IMG/VR virus record: IMGVR_UViG_3300027749_000096
Location: 1-64,000 of that record
DNA from: a virus
Reading direction: 5' to 3' (one strand)
DNA: 64,000 bases
The notes under the pieces were generated by a model. That model did not search any database, was not told where the DNA came from, and saw only the letters and a program-made list of their open reading frames with translations. Both the position numbers and the translations under genes were made by a program. Position 1 is the stretch's first letter; every line of letters begins with the position of its first letter. This document shows positions 17,102-26,915 of this stretch, in pieces.

Positions 17102-18046
17102 TTATAATTTTAAATTGTTTGTAAAATATGTTTTATAAATTTGATATTTTCGGTCTAAAGATATACAAGAATCTTTATATAAATAGTTTGCTATTTTTTT
17201 AGCATCTTCTCCATAATAAGAAACTCTGTAAAAATTTTTACCAGAAACTTGTGTTGGATACTTTTTATCAGTTTGAATTATTTTAGAACAAAAAAATATA
17301 AATTCAAATATTGTTTCAAGAGTTCCACATAACATTAAATGTTTCATTTTATCTTTAGTAAAATAAATACCCCCATCTCCATCTATACATCCTCTCCAAA
17401 AATCTTTGGATTGTTTTAATAAATCATGAGGAATTATAGAAACACTTTTATTATGTGTAAAACCTAAATCAACTAAACGATCTCTAATTTTTTTAGAATT
17501 AACTCTCATTCTTGAACAATCACCTTTACCTTTTTTAACATCTCTATTAGATTTTAGAAAAGCTTTAAATTTTTCTAAATGATCTATATCATTGTTATGT
17601 AAGGTTAGTTCAATAGAAGCTTCTTTATTTTGTTCTATGTGACCGTCTGTATATAACATCCCAATCCAATATAAAGCTTCACAAGTTAACTCATCAAAAA
17701 CATTATGATCTATTTCAGTTTCATACCTAATGTGAGCCTGGTTTGAAAGATTCCTATATTCTACATCTTTAGATTTAAGAAATTCTCTTATAGTTTTACG
17801 TGTTAAATTTAACTCTTTTTCTATAAAAATTTGAGACTTCCCCTCCTGATATAAAGATAAGACTTTTTCAAAACATTCTTTTCTTTTTTCTTCTTGTTCT
17901 AGATTATAATCTATACCAACATTTGAAAGAACTTTTTTAACACTTGGTTGTGAGGAAGATGTTAACTTACATATTTCAGTTAACATCTTTCCTTCTTTGT
18001 ACAACCTTATTATTTCTTCGGATTTTTCTAAACTTATTTTTTTCAT
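17102..18046 (-). CDS. LAGLIDADG homing endonuclease
   Basis: This 314-residue protein has two helix-turn-helix-like N-terminal repeats (EIIRLYKEGKMLTEICKLTSSSQPSVKKVL and VLSLYQEGKSQIFIEKELNLTRKTIREFL). Two LAGLIDADG helices follow: LYWIGMLYTDGHI (about 123-135, catalytic D) and FWRGCIDGDGGIY (about 222-234, catalytic D). Two motifs in one chain give a monomeric enzyme that makes a long-site double-strand break. It lies directly downstream of the capsid gene with a 59-bp gap and is not inside an open reading frame. It is therefore a free-standing homing endonuclease, likely targeting the capsid region of related phages. Confidence 0.88.
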   Translation of the reverse strand: MKKISLEKSEEIIRLYKEGKMLTEICKLTSSSQPSVKKVLSNVGIDYNLEQEEKRKECFEKVLSLYQEGKSQIFIEKELNLTRKTIREFLKSKDVEYRNLSNQAHIRYETEIDHNVFDELTCEALYWIGMLYTDGHIEQNKEASIELTLHNNDIDHLEKFKAFLKSNRDVKKGKGDCSRMRVNSKKIRDRLVDLGFTHNKSVSIIPHDLLKQSKDFWRGCIDGDGGIYFTKDKMKHLMLCGTLETIFEFIFFCSKIIQTDKKYPTQVSGKNFYRVSYYGEDAKKIANYLYKDSCISLDRKYQIYKTYFTNNLKL

Positions 18047-18105
18047 TTGTATCTATTTAATACAAATGTAATCATAAATCATCAATAATCCAAATTTATT
18101 TTTAT

Positions 18106-19725
18106 TTAAAAGGATCCACCAGTAACAGGGTTTCTCATAACTATTTTCAATACCTTAGTTGGATCTTTAACCCAGATAGCAGGCATTGTTTGAGTCATAA
18201 ATACTCTATAACCATTGAAGTTACCAGAGCTTTGGAAACCTTGTGTTCTACCCATATAGTCCATTGTACCATTTTGATAGAACCATTTCAATTGATTATC
18301 CCAGCTTAATTTCAACAAGAAGATGTTGTCATTAGTATTATCTGTGATGTCAAAGATAATGAAATTATATGAACTTAATGGGAAACCATCAATAATTGGA
18401 TTCTCAATATCATTTGTATGAACATTGTCAAATGCAGGGTTCAATACAAATTTAACGTTAGCTAAGAATGGGATGATGTAACTAGTGTATGCAAAACCAA
18501 AGTTTAAATCCATACCTGTACCAGTAACAGCTCCTAGTTCATGAGCATTAAGAACTAAACCAGAATTAACTGCTTCTTTCTTAATTGCTTCATTAACAAG
18601 TTTCATACCACCCATACCTGTTTGTACAATCAAAGATCTTTGAGGATCTGGTCCTTTAAATTCAACTTTACCATTGAAGAAGTTGAAGATTTCAGATTTA
18701 AACAAGTCTAAGTTGAAAGAAGCTTTGTTATAGATTCTCTTATAAGAGTTATCTAATTGCTTCCAAAGACCCACTGATAAACGAATATCATCTGGTCCAT
18801 CTTGTCTAACCTTACCACCTTGACCCCACATTAAGTAAGTTTCAATGTCATTAGCAATCTTAGTTAAGTGTGCTGCTTCTAATGTAGTTAAGAAAGAACG
18901 TGTAAGTTGACCATTAGCATAAGCTTTCTTTACATAGTCTTTACCCATTTTCTCAGCCATTGTTTCCAAGTTGGTAACAGATGGATCTACATTTTTGTCA
19001 AAGTTTCTCCACATTTCAATAACTGGGATAGTACCATCAGCTTTCATACCACCTTTCATCATTAAGTCTGCACGACTAGAAATAGAATAGTGTACGTGAG
19101 CTTCTGCTCCACCAACATAGTTATAGAATTCACGGAAACCAGCTGATACATTACCTAAGTCTGAGAATCTTTCTCCATACTCTCCACGAGCAGAACCTTT
19201 TCTGAAAACTTTAGTACCAACTTTCAAATACTTATTGTCTAAGTATTTAGTGTTGTCATTGTTCACCAACTGTACAGTGTAGATAAAACCATCACCAGCT
19301 GGGATGATATCATCAACTGTAATGTACATTTCCACACCATTGTACTTGTCATAAGTGATAATATCACCATGACCAAATGAACGTTTGTTCAATTTGATTT
19401 TAAATGTTTGACCATCAATACCTTTAGTAGCATTACCTGTTTCAATGTCTTCAGTAATGTAAGGAAGATCCTGAGCTACAGGTATCTGCCATTTGTACTC
19501 ACCACGGTTATTATCTACTGAAATAACATTCTTTCCACCAAAACTAGACATTTGGTATAACGGCATTTCTACTTTTTGAGCCATTGCCCATAAGTCCACT
19601 GGACCTAAATCTGTAGGTTCAGCTGATTTAAGGAGGTTAGAAAGGTGATAAGAGTCTACGTGTGAGCTTGTTTGATAATGGTTATCACGTAGAAATATAC
19701 CATTATTTAAAACTGGAGTTGCCAT
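18106..19725 (-). CDS. Major capsid protein
   Basis: This 539-residue protein starts MATPVLNNGIFLRDNHYQTS. Its length, the N-terminal region ending SSFGGKNVISVDNNRGEYKWQIP, a long E-loop-like basic segment (GTKVFRKGSARGEYGERF) and the place right after portal and scaffold genes match crAss-like major capsid proteins with the HK97 fold. It would assemble the icosahedral shell around the portal. The assignment rests on recognition of the family and synteny. Its gene uses carefully spaced codons with fewer AT-only codons than its neighbours, as expected of a highly expressed gene. Confidence 0.88.
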   Translation of the reverse strand: MATPVLNNGIFLRDNHYQTSSHVDSYHLSNLLKSAEPTDLGPVDLWAMAQKVEMPLYQMSSFGGKNVISVDNNRGEYKWQIPVAQDLPYITEDIETGNATKGIDGQTFKIKLNKRSFGHGDIITYDKYNGVEMYITVDDIIPAGDGFIYTVQLVNNDNTKYLDNKYLKVGTKVFRKGSARGEYGERFSDLGNVSAGFREFYNYVGGAEAHVHYSISSRADLMMKGGMKADGTIPVIEMWRNFDKNVDPSVTNLETMAEKMGKDYVKKAYANGQLTRSFLTTLEAAHLTKIANDIETYLMWGQGGKVRQDGPDDIRLSVGLWKQLDNSYKRIYNKASFNLDLFKSEIFNFFNGKVEFKGPDPQRSLIVQTGMGGMKLVNEAIKKEAVNSGLVLNAHELGAVTGTGMDLNFGFAYTSYIIPFLANVKFVLNPAFDNVHTNDIENPIIDGFPLSSYNFIIFDITDNTNDNIFLLKLSWDNQLKWFYQNGTMDYMGRTQGFQSSGNFNGYRVFMTQTMPAIWVKDPTKVLKIVMRNPVTGGSF

Positions 19726-19754
19726 AGGGCTTTAAATTTTAAGGGGTTATTAAA

Positions 19755-21023
19755 TTATCTTTTAAAAATATTTTGAGGTTTACTTATTTTTCTAGGTTTA
19801 TCTTGTTCTTCTTCCTGATAAGTAGATATGTTCTTACGAGACTGTTCAGTTTTTAATTGTCTAACTGTTTGTTCTACAGCTTGAGTTTTACCTTGTTTCA
19901 TAAGATTACCACGGTATTCATCAGGGTTGGATAGTAACCAAAGAGCTTCTGCTATTAAAGGATAGTTAGGTTCTACAAATTGATACCTCTCTAAAAGATG
20001 TCCTAATAAGTTAGTAGGTTTACCTGATATAGAAGCATATTGTGGTTGAACCAATCCTGTATATAACTGAGCTTGAACTTTCTTATCCAATTTAAGACCA
20101 TTAATTTCTGCTGGTCTTAAAGCTTCAAATACATTCTTCTGATATGCATCAGCAGCATTTTGTTGTTGTTGTTTTCTGTATTCTTGTTCCTGAAGTTGAG
20201 ACAAAACAATTTTTTCCTGCATCTGATCAAGCTTAGGTTTAAACTGTTTAGCTTTCTTTTCAAGTGTACCAAGATCTTTCCAAGTTGTTAATTCTTCATC
20301 AATTTCTTCAGGTGTACCAAAGTTAGTAGCTTGTAAATATTGACGTACAATATGTTCTTGGTCATTATCATCAGATGGATCCATTTCTCTAACAGCTTCC
20401 ACTTGAGCTAAAGCTTGAAACAATCCTTTTAAATCTTGTCCTCCATCAGCTACATATTTAGCAGCATATTGAAGTTCTTCTGGAAGAGACTGAAAAAACT
20501 CTTGTGGAGTAGAAGCAGCCACTTCATCTTTTATGTTATTAACATTAGCTTGCCAAAGTTCTTCTACATCTTTTTCTCCAAGTCCACCAAGATAGTCATC
20601 AAGAGATTGTTTAGTTTCATCATAATCATCAAAAGCAAACATCTCACTGTTCTCTATCCTTTTCTTTAAGAATTCAACTAATCCAGATTTTTCTGTTTTA
20701 GGTCTTCCTTTTTTAGGAGATTCATCTATTTCTGTAGGATCAGACTCATCTAAAATTTCATTTAAAGCTGCTTTAATATCATCATTACCTTCTACATTAT
20801 TTGTTGTAGAATTAAATGTTTTAGCACTGTCTTTTTTAGAATCATCCTCATCTAAAAAATCTAGATTAACTTGTTTTTTACTGAAGATGTTGGGTTTAAT
20901 TTCTGTAGGTTCTCCACTTGGAGTAACTATACTACTAGCTGCTGGAGCCCCATCAAATAAACTATCAATATCTAAATCTACTTGTTGTACATTTGTCTGT
21001 ACATTTCCTTGATTAAATTCCAT
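19755..21023 (-). CDS. Probable capsid scaffolding protein
   Basis: This 422-residue very acidic, Gln/Glu/Asp-rich protein has disordered N-terminal segments (DSLFDGAP, FLDEDDSKKD), a DDYDETKQSLDDYLGGLGEKD stretch and a long coiled-coil region (about 255-300: ELTTWKDLGTLEKKAKQFKPKLDQMQEKIV). It ends in a basic tail (RKISKPQNIFKR). An acidic helical protein with a basic C-terminus placed between portal and capsid is the classical pattern of a phage scaffold, whose tail binds the inner shell. The family is not recognised from sequence; the call is from composition and order. Confidence 0.65.
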   Translation of the reverse strand: MEFNQGNVQTNVQQVDLDIDSLFDGAPAASSIVTPSGEPTEIKPNIFSKKQVNLDFLDEDDSKKDSAKTFNSTTNNVEGNDDIKAALNEILDESDPTEIDESPKKGRPKTEKSGLVEFLKKRIENSEMFAFDDYDETKQSLDDYLGGLGEKDVEELWQANVNNIKDEVAASTPQEFFQSLPEELQYAAKYVADGGQDLKGLFQALAQVEAVREMDPSDDNDQEHIVRQYLQATNFGTPEEIDEELTTWKDLGTLEKKAKQFKPKLDQMQEKIVLSQLQEQEYRKQQQQNAADAYQKNVFEALRPAEINGLKLDKKVQAQLYTGLVQPQYASISGKPTNLLGHLLERYQFVEPNYPLIAEALWLLSNPDEYRGNLMKQGKTQAVEQTVRQLKTEQSRKNISTYQEEEQDKPRKISKPQNIFKR

Positions 21024-21057
21024 TTTTCTGTTGGTTTTTTATGTGTATCTCTACATT

Positions 21058-21070
21058 AATAATATAATAC
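21058..21070 (-). promoter_or_regulatory. Candidate late promoter motif, partial copy
   Basis: The plus strand reads TAATAATATAATAC, close to the TATAATATAATATAC motif. It lies about 35 bp upstream of the scaffold start at 21023 in the only sizeable gap of the packaging-capsid cluster (113 bp). Confidence 0.4.
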
Positions 21071-21118
21071 TTTAAACTATATAAATTTACATTTAGTTAT
21101 TTTTAAATAACGAAGGTG

Positions 21119-21136
21119 TGGATTATAGAGCTATAA
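21119..21136 (-). repeat. 18-bp dyad element directly after portal stop codon
   Basis: On the minus strand, immediately after the portal TAA, the sequence is TTATAGCTCTATAATCCA. It contains the perfect dyad TTATAG-CT-CTATAA. The same 18 bases occur on the plus strand at 41903-41920, again immediately after a stop codon. It could be an operator, a processing or termination signal, or a remnant of a moved gene end. Confidence 0.6.
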
Positions 21137-23890
21137 TTATTTTTCTTTCTTTTTATCAGATTGTTTAAAGTCATATTTGTTCTTATTTTCTCTAGCTATC
21201 TGAAGTTGTTTATCAGCTATCTGTTGTTGAGCCTGAAGCTTCTCTCTTTCTATATTATGTTTTTCTTGAGTTTGAGCAGTTCTATTAATTTCCTTTTCAC
21301 GGTCAAAATTCATAGCTTCCTGATAGTTCTGTTGTTCTTGAATTTTAGACATAGCATCTATATAATCAGACTGGTTATTTTTATTAAGATCAACCATAGC
21401 TCCCATACCAGAAGCTCTAATCTGAGCCTCAAGAATTCTAGCTTTTCTATCTTTCTCAGACTCATCAGCTTTAAATTGATTAGAAGCTTGTAATGCAGCT
21501 TGTTCAGCTTGGATTTGTTTATCCTGCATTTCTTGTTGATGTTGTTGTTCCTGTTGTTTCTGAGCATTAACTTTTTCTTCAGCAGATTTAAGAACACCTG
21601 TAAGTTCAGCAATAGACTCTGATTTAATTACATTACCTAAGTCATATATAGAAGCTCCTGTAGCATTATTAGTGAGAGCTAGTTGTTTAAGCTGCTCCAT
21701 TATAGCACGAGAATTAGTTTTAGTTGTACAGAATATATTTAAATCTCTAAGAAGTAAATCTGTTCCATTCATTTGGAAATTTATCTTCTCATCAGCTCCA
21801 GTGATATATTGTAGACGTAAACTAGGTTTTTTAGAATTATAATATTGAGCTAAATCAGTTCTCATTTGATGCACTCTAGGCATCAAGTTATCTGAGTGTT
21901 GTATAAAGTATTGTTCTGTTTGAGCATAAGAAGCATTAGCTGCTTGTTCCACCCCTGTAGCAGTTTGTTGTTGAGCAATCTGCATACCCATCCTTTGTTG
22001 ATTCAATCCAATAACTTCAAAAGCTTGAGTTTTAAAATAGGTGGCTAATTGTATCCTAGATAGTAAACGTTGAGTTTGTTCTAAGTTCAACACTTGATAG
22101 TGCTGAAAATTAAGAGCATTCTCTGTATTAGTGATACTAGTGTCTAAAGGAAGCATTTGGAAGTTTTTCATAGCTACATAAGCTTTAGCTAGATTGTTCT
22201 TACCCCAATCTTCTCCCAATGAGTGACGTGGTAAAGCATTCTGATCTAACATAATAACTGTACCTAATTCATCCACAAGAATATCTGCTATCTGATTGTT
22301 TACAATGTTATATCCAATCTGAAATGGTTTCATTAAATCTACAAGAGATACTGAACGGGTATTTCTATCCCCAAATACAGATCCTTCTACAGGAAGTTTA
22401 CATCCATAAACTGTAGCATCCCCTTTAAACTGAAAAGGTACACGTCCAGGTCTACCACCATTAAGTCCTAAATATATAGGATTTATACCTCCAGGATTAT
22501 TCATACCCCAGAAAGCTGGTCTGTTAGGTCCAATCTTTACACCACCCCAAACTTCATTAATCCATATCCAATCTATATGTTCTCCAAACACTAAATTATC
22601 TTTAGTATTTTGTTTCCATATAGAATTATCATATTGTGGTTTGTCTGTAACCTTATATTCTTCTGATATAATATCTTGTATAATATCTCCTTCTGTAGTT
22701 ATCTTAGTAAGGTGCCCAACTTTTCTTTGACTCTTCCAATAAATAGTTGACACTCTAAGCATATAACTTTTACCAAAATCTTGCAAGTCTTCTGAGTCTG
22801 AAAGTATCCACTGTACAATATCTCCAAATTGACTTCCAGCATCATATAAAGACGTAAACTGTCTATACCCCAAACTAGGCATTTGTGTATTCCATTCATG
22901 AGTTCTCTTTGGGTCATAATAGCTTCCATCATTTTGCATTCCTTGTATAGCATACCCAGCTGAACGTGCAGGATATATAGCTTCTAAAGCTTCTAATTGT
23001 TGATCATTCATCATCCATCCATACTTATCTACAACATCTGATATAGACATCATATCTAATTTACCCACCCAATTACCTTGGGATACATAACGTACATCAG
23101 GACTTTTATGGTAGAAAGTAAGTAGGGGATTCCATAGTTCCACCTCATAATCATCTTCCATCATATTAAAATGCCAGAACTCTCTATCTGTAATAAGACT
23201 ATCTCTAAAAGCTCTTTCTTCTAATTCCTGCATTCTAAATCTTTCTTCATCAACTTTCATTTGATGATCAGCCCATTCTTCAATCATTGATCTATAATCT
23301 TTCTTAAAGAACTGTTCTATTTCAGGAAGGCTTTTAAGTTTTTCAGGATTTAATTGTTGTTGAGCTTCTTCACTAGATGGATCTAATCCCATCTCCATTA
23401 TAGTAGCCATTTGTTTTTGTTGAGCCTGTTGTAATAACACCTTCTCAATCATTCCTCTTTTCTCTTCTAACATCTCATTATATGACATGTCATCAACAGC
23501 TCTAAACATTATTCTTGAACTTCTTTTAGAAAATTCATTTGTAAGAACATTAATTACATTAGGAATAATAGGATAGAATTTAAGCTCAAATGCTGATACA
23601 TCTTCTTTAGTTAATGTATCAATAAGATCAGCCATCTCATTATCTTCTTCTACAATATAATCTTGTTTATCAATAATACCTTTAGCTAATTTATAATTCT
23701 TCATTAAACGTCTAGCATTACGTCTAAGTTGTTTCATACCCTGAAACTCTAACCAGTCAAGATTCCATGCTCTCCATTGATCATCCTTTTCTTTTTCTGG
23801 TACAAACTGAAATGGTTGGATTAAAGTTCCCATCTTGTTGTACTCAACCTTTGCCCCCTTTTTGAGATCTAATGCATTATATATCTTCAT
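21137..23890 (-). CDS. Portal protein
   Basis: This 917-residue protein starts MKIYNALDLKKGAKVEYNKM. Its size, the N-terminal DYIVEEDNEMADLIDTLTKED region, many Trp/aromatic segments in the middle (WGMNNPGGINPIYLGLNGGRPGRVPFQFKGD) and a long Gln/Glu/Lys-rich coiled-coil C-terminus (about 775-917, repeats of QEQQHQQEMQDKQIQAEQ) fit crAss-like portal proteins. It would form the dodecameric ring through which DNA enters and leaves the capsid. It is preceded by the terminase and followed by scaffold and capsid, the conserved packaging order. The C-terminal coiled coil is long but within what this family shows. Confidence 0.85.
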   Translation of the reverse strand: MKIYNALDLKKGAKVEYNKMGTLIQPFQFVPEKEKDDQWRAWNLDWLEFQGMKQLRRNARRLMKNYKLAKGIIDKQDYIVEEDNEMADLIDTLTKEDVSAFELKFYPIIPNVINVLTNEFSKRSSRIMFRAVDDMSYNEMLEEKRGMIEKVLLQQAQQKQMATIMEMGLDPSSEEAQQQLNPEKLKSLPEIEQFFKKDYRSMIEEWADHQMKVDEERFRMQELEERAFRDSLITDREFWHFNMMEDDYEVELWNPLLTFYHKSPDVRYVSQGNWVGKLDMMSISDVVDKYGWMMNDQQLEALEAIYPARSAGYAIQGMQNDGSYYDPKRTHEWNTQMPSLGYRQFTSLYDAGSQFGDIVQWILSDSEDLQDFGKSYMLRVSTIYWKSQRKVGHLTKITTEGDIIQDIISEEYKVTDKPQYDNSIWKQNTKDNLVFGEHIDWIWINEVWGGVKIGPNRPAFWGMNNPGGINPIYLGLNGGRPGRVPFQFKGDATVYGCKLPVEGSVFGDRNTRSVSLVDLMKPFQIGYNIVNNQIADILVDELGTVIMLDQNALPRHSLGEDWGKNNLAKAYVAMKNFQMLPLDTSITNTENALNFQHYQVLNLEQTQRLLSRIQLATYFKTQAFEVIGLNQQRMGMQIAQQQTATGVEQAANASYAQTEQYFIQHSDNLMPRVHQMRTDLAQYYNSKKPSLRLQYITGADEKINFQMNGTDLLLRDLNIFCTTKTNSRAIMEQLKQLALTNNATGASIYDLGNVIKSESIAELTGVLKSAEEKVNAQKQQEQQHQQEMQDKQIQAEQAALQASNQFKADESEKDRKARILEAQIRASGMGAMVDLNKNNQSDYIDAMSKIQEQQNYQEAMNFDREKEINRTAQTQEKHNIEREKLQAQQQIADKQLQIARENKNKYDFKQSDKKKEK

Positions 23891-23895
23891 GATTA

Positions 23896-23997
23896 TTAAT
23901 TAGTTATAGTGTAAAATATTTCTGTAATAGAAGATGTAGCATTTGAATATACAAATTCACCAGCACATACATCTGAAAGTGTCATAGTGTATTCCAT
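23896..23997 (-). CDS. Very small ORF between terminase and portal
   Basis: A 33-residue ORF (MEYTMTLSDVCAGEFVYSNA...) starts in a TAATG overlap with the terminase stop and ends 5 bp before the portal start. The tight fit supports translation, but it is short and has no recognisable features. It may instead be a spacer. Confidence 0.4.
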   Translation of the reverse strand: MEYTMTLSDVCAGEFVYSNATSSITEIFYTITN

Positions 23998-26219
23998 TAT
24001 CTTATGTTTTTAAAAGGATTTCTTGATGGTCTCATCATTGATGACCCTGCTCTACCAGTCCCCATATGTTTAAAGGGACTATAGTTTAATTTACTAAATT
24101 TTTGTGAGTTATCCAAATGTATATTTGTAACTTCTGTACGTTTAGACATTCCTCTGTTAGATTGTTGTACTTTAGCAAAAGCTACAAGAGAACAAAATGC
24201 TACAAGTCTATCCACGTTTAGTCCATCTTGGTACATCTCCATTTCTTTTAATAACATAGGATCAGGGATTCTTTCCACTCCATATATTATTTTTATTATG
24301 TTTCCATTTACATCTGTTTCATGATCAAGCTCCTCTTGTAGATATTCTATACCATAGGAAAGAATGTTTCCTTTAAAGAGTGTACCAACGTTTTTCCAAC
24401 CATATTCTTGGAATACATTTCTATTAGCTCCAATGTCTTTTAAAAATAACACCATGTCTTTTGGTACCAAATACCTTTGCTTTCTTTGAGAAATCATGTA
24501 TTGTATAAACAAAGCTACGTTGTTCTCTACAAGTGTCCAGGCATTATACCATTCTATAAGTATTTCTAAACGTTCATGTGTTTTTTTAATATCATCAAAT
24601 CTACCACACCAGCTTGCTACTATTCCATCTCTTTCTATATGACTTTTAACATCTCCGTTATCATCATCCTTTATAATCTCTACAGGATTTTTATATACAT
24701 ATATAGAACATAAAGAATCTGATGTATTTGTTTTACCCTCACTCACTGGATCCACACTAGCATAGTACATACCAAATGTTGGATTCTTACATGGACGTTC
24801 ATACACACATATAACTCCTTCTTTATCTTCAGCTTTTTTATTAAAAGGAAACTCCATAATAGGAGCTTTTCTAGATTGTTTATCTATAATTTTACCTTCA
24901 TCATTTCTTGTAAGTTCCAGATACTCAACACTATAGGTCTTTTCTTCTATACGTTGCATTTGTTTAGAAACCAAATGGGGAGGAAATATAGATTCTTTTC
25001 TTGTAGCAAAAGCTTCTTCTATATTAGTGGGTTTCTGAGATATACGTAGTTGGTACTGGTCTGGGGGTAAATCTTTATACCACTGTTTTCTTTCTTCTAT
25101 TATAGCCTCTAAAGCTTCTTTAACTAAAGAGTTACCAGCTTCATCTATATAAGGAGGCATACTCCATTGTTCAGGAATAAACAGTCCTGTTTCTCCAATA
25201 GTTCCTTTCTTATCTATTAGATTAGTTTTAACAGCAAACATTCCATATCTGTGTGGGAACAACATCATACTCTTTAAGGGTTGACATTGTTCTAAATCAC
25301 CCACAGATCCTGCTGCTATAAATGTACCAGTGGTCACCATACCACTCTGCATAGCTGGTCTCATAAACTCATAAGTGTCCATCATCTTAGGAGCAATACC
25401 TGCCTCCTCATGGAAGAAATAAGTTACAGGACCACCCACACCATTTGTAGGATCTTTCTCAAAAGATGTACCTGTGATGATAGACTTATTTCCTTTATAA
25501 GTGTCACGGTTGTTTATCCTAACTTTAATACGTTGCTGCCAAGAGAATATTTTATCTGGTTCAGATGGTCTATACCAAGCTGTATGTTCATTAAGGAAGT
25601 TTCTATATTCATTTAGCATTCTCCAAGAACCTTTCTCAGAAATGTAGTCTTTAAGGCTGGCACCTATTTTATTTACAGATCCTTCTTCAAACCAATATTG
25701 ATTAATCAACTTAGCCATATGGAAATATGAAGAAGCTATCTGACGTTTCTTTAATATAGAAATATGTTTATAAGATAGTTCTCCTAACACTTCATATAAA
25801 GCCATATGGTATTGAGTGTCTCTTACATCAGCAAACCCAAACTTTTTTATTTCTTTATTATAAATAGGTAGGAAGTTTATCCACATGTAATAGTCTCTAG
25901 TGAGGTACCATGTTACTCCATTCTCTATGAATATCACTCCCCATCTACATTTAGCTTTTTGATCATTCCAATATTCTATAAAGTCTTTACTCTTTAAAGG
26001 AGCTTGACAATAGAATCCATAAGATTGAAATCTTCTAGCTTCATTATTAAAATGTCTAGAAATATTTACAGTGAAGTTATATCCCTCATCAGGACCAGCA
26101 TCTTTAAATACTGAACGTACAAAGTCTCTAAGTTCTTCTCTAGTTTGAAATGTTGTAGTTCCCCATTTACCATCTGTCCATGTAGGAATTTCAGCATATA
26201 ATTTGTTTGTATTAAGCAT
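23997..26219 (-). CDS. terL: Terminase large subunit
   Basis: This 740-residue protein is the packaging ATPase/nuclease. Visible features are a Walker A-like KKRQIASS (157-164), a Walker B FFHEEAG (268-274) with catalytic Glu, and the C-terminal nuclease domain with acidic YYASVDPVSEG (D490) and KDIGAN further on. The KRQIASS form of the P-loop is typical of crAss-like terminases rather than the canonical GKT. It translocates DNA into the prohead through the portal and cuts the concatemer. It ends in a TAATG overlap with a tiny ORF, then the portal. Confidence 0.9.
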   Translation of the reverse strand: MLNTNKLYAEIPTWTDGKWGTTTFQTREELRDFVRSVFKDAGPDEGYNFTVNISRHFNNEARRFQSYGFYCQAPLKSKDFIEYWNDQKAKCRWGVIFIENGVTWYLTRDYYMWINFLPIYNKEIKKFGFADVRDTQYHMALYEVLGELSYKHISILKKRQIASSYFHMAKLINQYWFEEGSVNKIGASLKDYISEKGSWRMLNEYRNFLNEHTAWYRPSEPDKIFSWQQRIKVRINNRDTYKGNKSIITGTSFEKDPTNGVGGPVTYFFHEEAGIAPKMMDTYEFMRPAMQSGMVTTGTFIAAGSVGDLEQCQPLKSMMLFPHRYGMFAVKTNLIDKKGTIGETGLFIPEQWSMPPYIDEAGNSLVKEALEAIIEERKQWYKDLPPDQYQLRISQKPTNIEEAFATRKESIFPPHLVSKQMQRIEEKTYSVEYLELTRNDEGKIIDKQSRKAPIMEFPFNKKAEDKEGVICVYERPCKNPTFGMYYASVDPVSEGKTNTSDSLCSIYVYKNPVEIIKDDDNGDVKSHIERDGIVASWCGRFDDIKKTHERLEILIEWYNAWTLVENNVALFIQYMISQRKQRYLVPKDMVLFLKDIGANRNVFQEYGWKNVGTLFKGNILSYGIEYLQEELDHETDVNGNIIKIIYGVERIPDPMLLKEMEMYQDGLNVDRLVAFCSLVAFAKVQQSNRGMSKRTEVTNIHLDNSQKFSKLNYSPFKHMGTGRAGSSMMRPSRNPFKNIR

Positions 26220-26460
26220 TAAGTATTTTTTCTATAAATTCTTTATTTCCTTTAACCTTATGTAATAAATCTAATAAGGTATCTAATTCTTTACTTCTTA
26301 GTATATCAGGAGATGAAAAATCATTCCAATATTCATTATATGTTTCACGTGGAATAGCTGCCCATTGATCTCTTAAAGAGTTATAATGAAACACCCAATC
26401 TTCTAAATAAGATTTTGAATTATAAAATGGTTCTGAATCCTGGTAAGTTTCTTGTATCAT
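26212..26460 (-). CDS. Small protein upstream of terminase
   Basis: An 82-residue protein starts MIQETYQDSEPFYNSKSYLED at 26460. A longer reading from 26496 would overlap the preceding small gene, so 26460 is preferred. It is acidic and aromatic with a helical C-terminus (LLDLLHKVKGNKEFIEKILNA) and overlaps the terminase start by 8 bp. A small-terminase-like partner is possible from position, but no DNA-binding motif can be seen. Confidence 0.55.
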   Translation of the reverse strand: MIQETYQDSEPFYNSKSYLEDWVFHYNSLRDQWAAIPRETYNEYWNDFSSPDILRSKELDTLLDLLHKVKGNKEFIEKILNA

Positions 26461-26470
26461 AATTTTAATT

Positions 26471-26590
26471 TTAAATAATTCCTTTAGATTTAGCAATAGG
26501 GTAGCCTATATTTTCCATACCTATTCTTATAGACTTACACATTTTTGTTTTAATCTTCTTAAGTTTTTTTTTAGTTTTTGTTTTTAACAT
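26471..26590 (-). CDS. Very small basic ORF
   Basis: A 39-residue Lys-rich ORF (MLKTKTKKKLKKIKTKMCKS...) starts at 26590, 7 bp before the stop of the gene at 26598. It ends 10 bp before the next start at 26460. Spacing supports a gene; its very basic N-terminus may bind nucleic acid. Unrecognised. Confidence 0.4.
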   Translation of the reverse strand: MLKTKTKKKLKKIKTKMCKSIRIGMENIGYPIAKSKGII

Positions 26591-26597
26591 TATAAGT

Positions 26598-26891
26598 TTA
26601 TTTATTAGAAGCTTGATCTTTTAATAATTCATTAAATTGTTTCATTGCATCATTAATTTTAGTTTGATAATGTGATACAAATGATTCAAACTCAGGATTG
26701 GTTTTTTTCAAGTTATCTAAATTTGTAATTGACTCATTGAATTTACCTAGTATCATATCTACAGGTACTTCTCCTGTTTTTAATTTATCTACAACATCAG
26801 TGATAAATTTCTTTTCCTCTTCAGTTTTAACTGTAGGATCATTCAAATACTCATTTAGTTTTTCTTCAATTTCTTTAGAATTTTCTGTCAT
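26598..26891 (-). CDS. Small acidic helical protein
   Basis: This 97-residue highly charged helical protein (MTENSKEIEEKLNEYLNDPT...) has no Cys and no hydrophobic segment. It resembles generic small phage proteins of the region between DNA-metabolism and packaging genes. There is no recognisable family. It is in a 25-bp-spaced operon with 26916. Confidence 0.6.
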   Translation of the reverse strand: MTENSKEIEEKLNEYLNDPTVKTEEEKKFITDVVDKLKTGEVPVDMILGKFNESITNLDNLKKTNPEFESFVSHYQTKINDAMKQFNELLKDQASNK

Positions 26892-26915
26892 GTTTTTTTA
26901 TTTTATAATTAATAA

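Noticed and set aside
21161-21493. Plus-strand ORF of 110 codons
   Set aside because: Antisense of the coiled-coil portal C-terminus; its Leu/Ser/Phe composition is the mirror of Lys/Glu/Gln codons.
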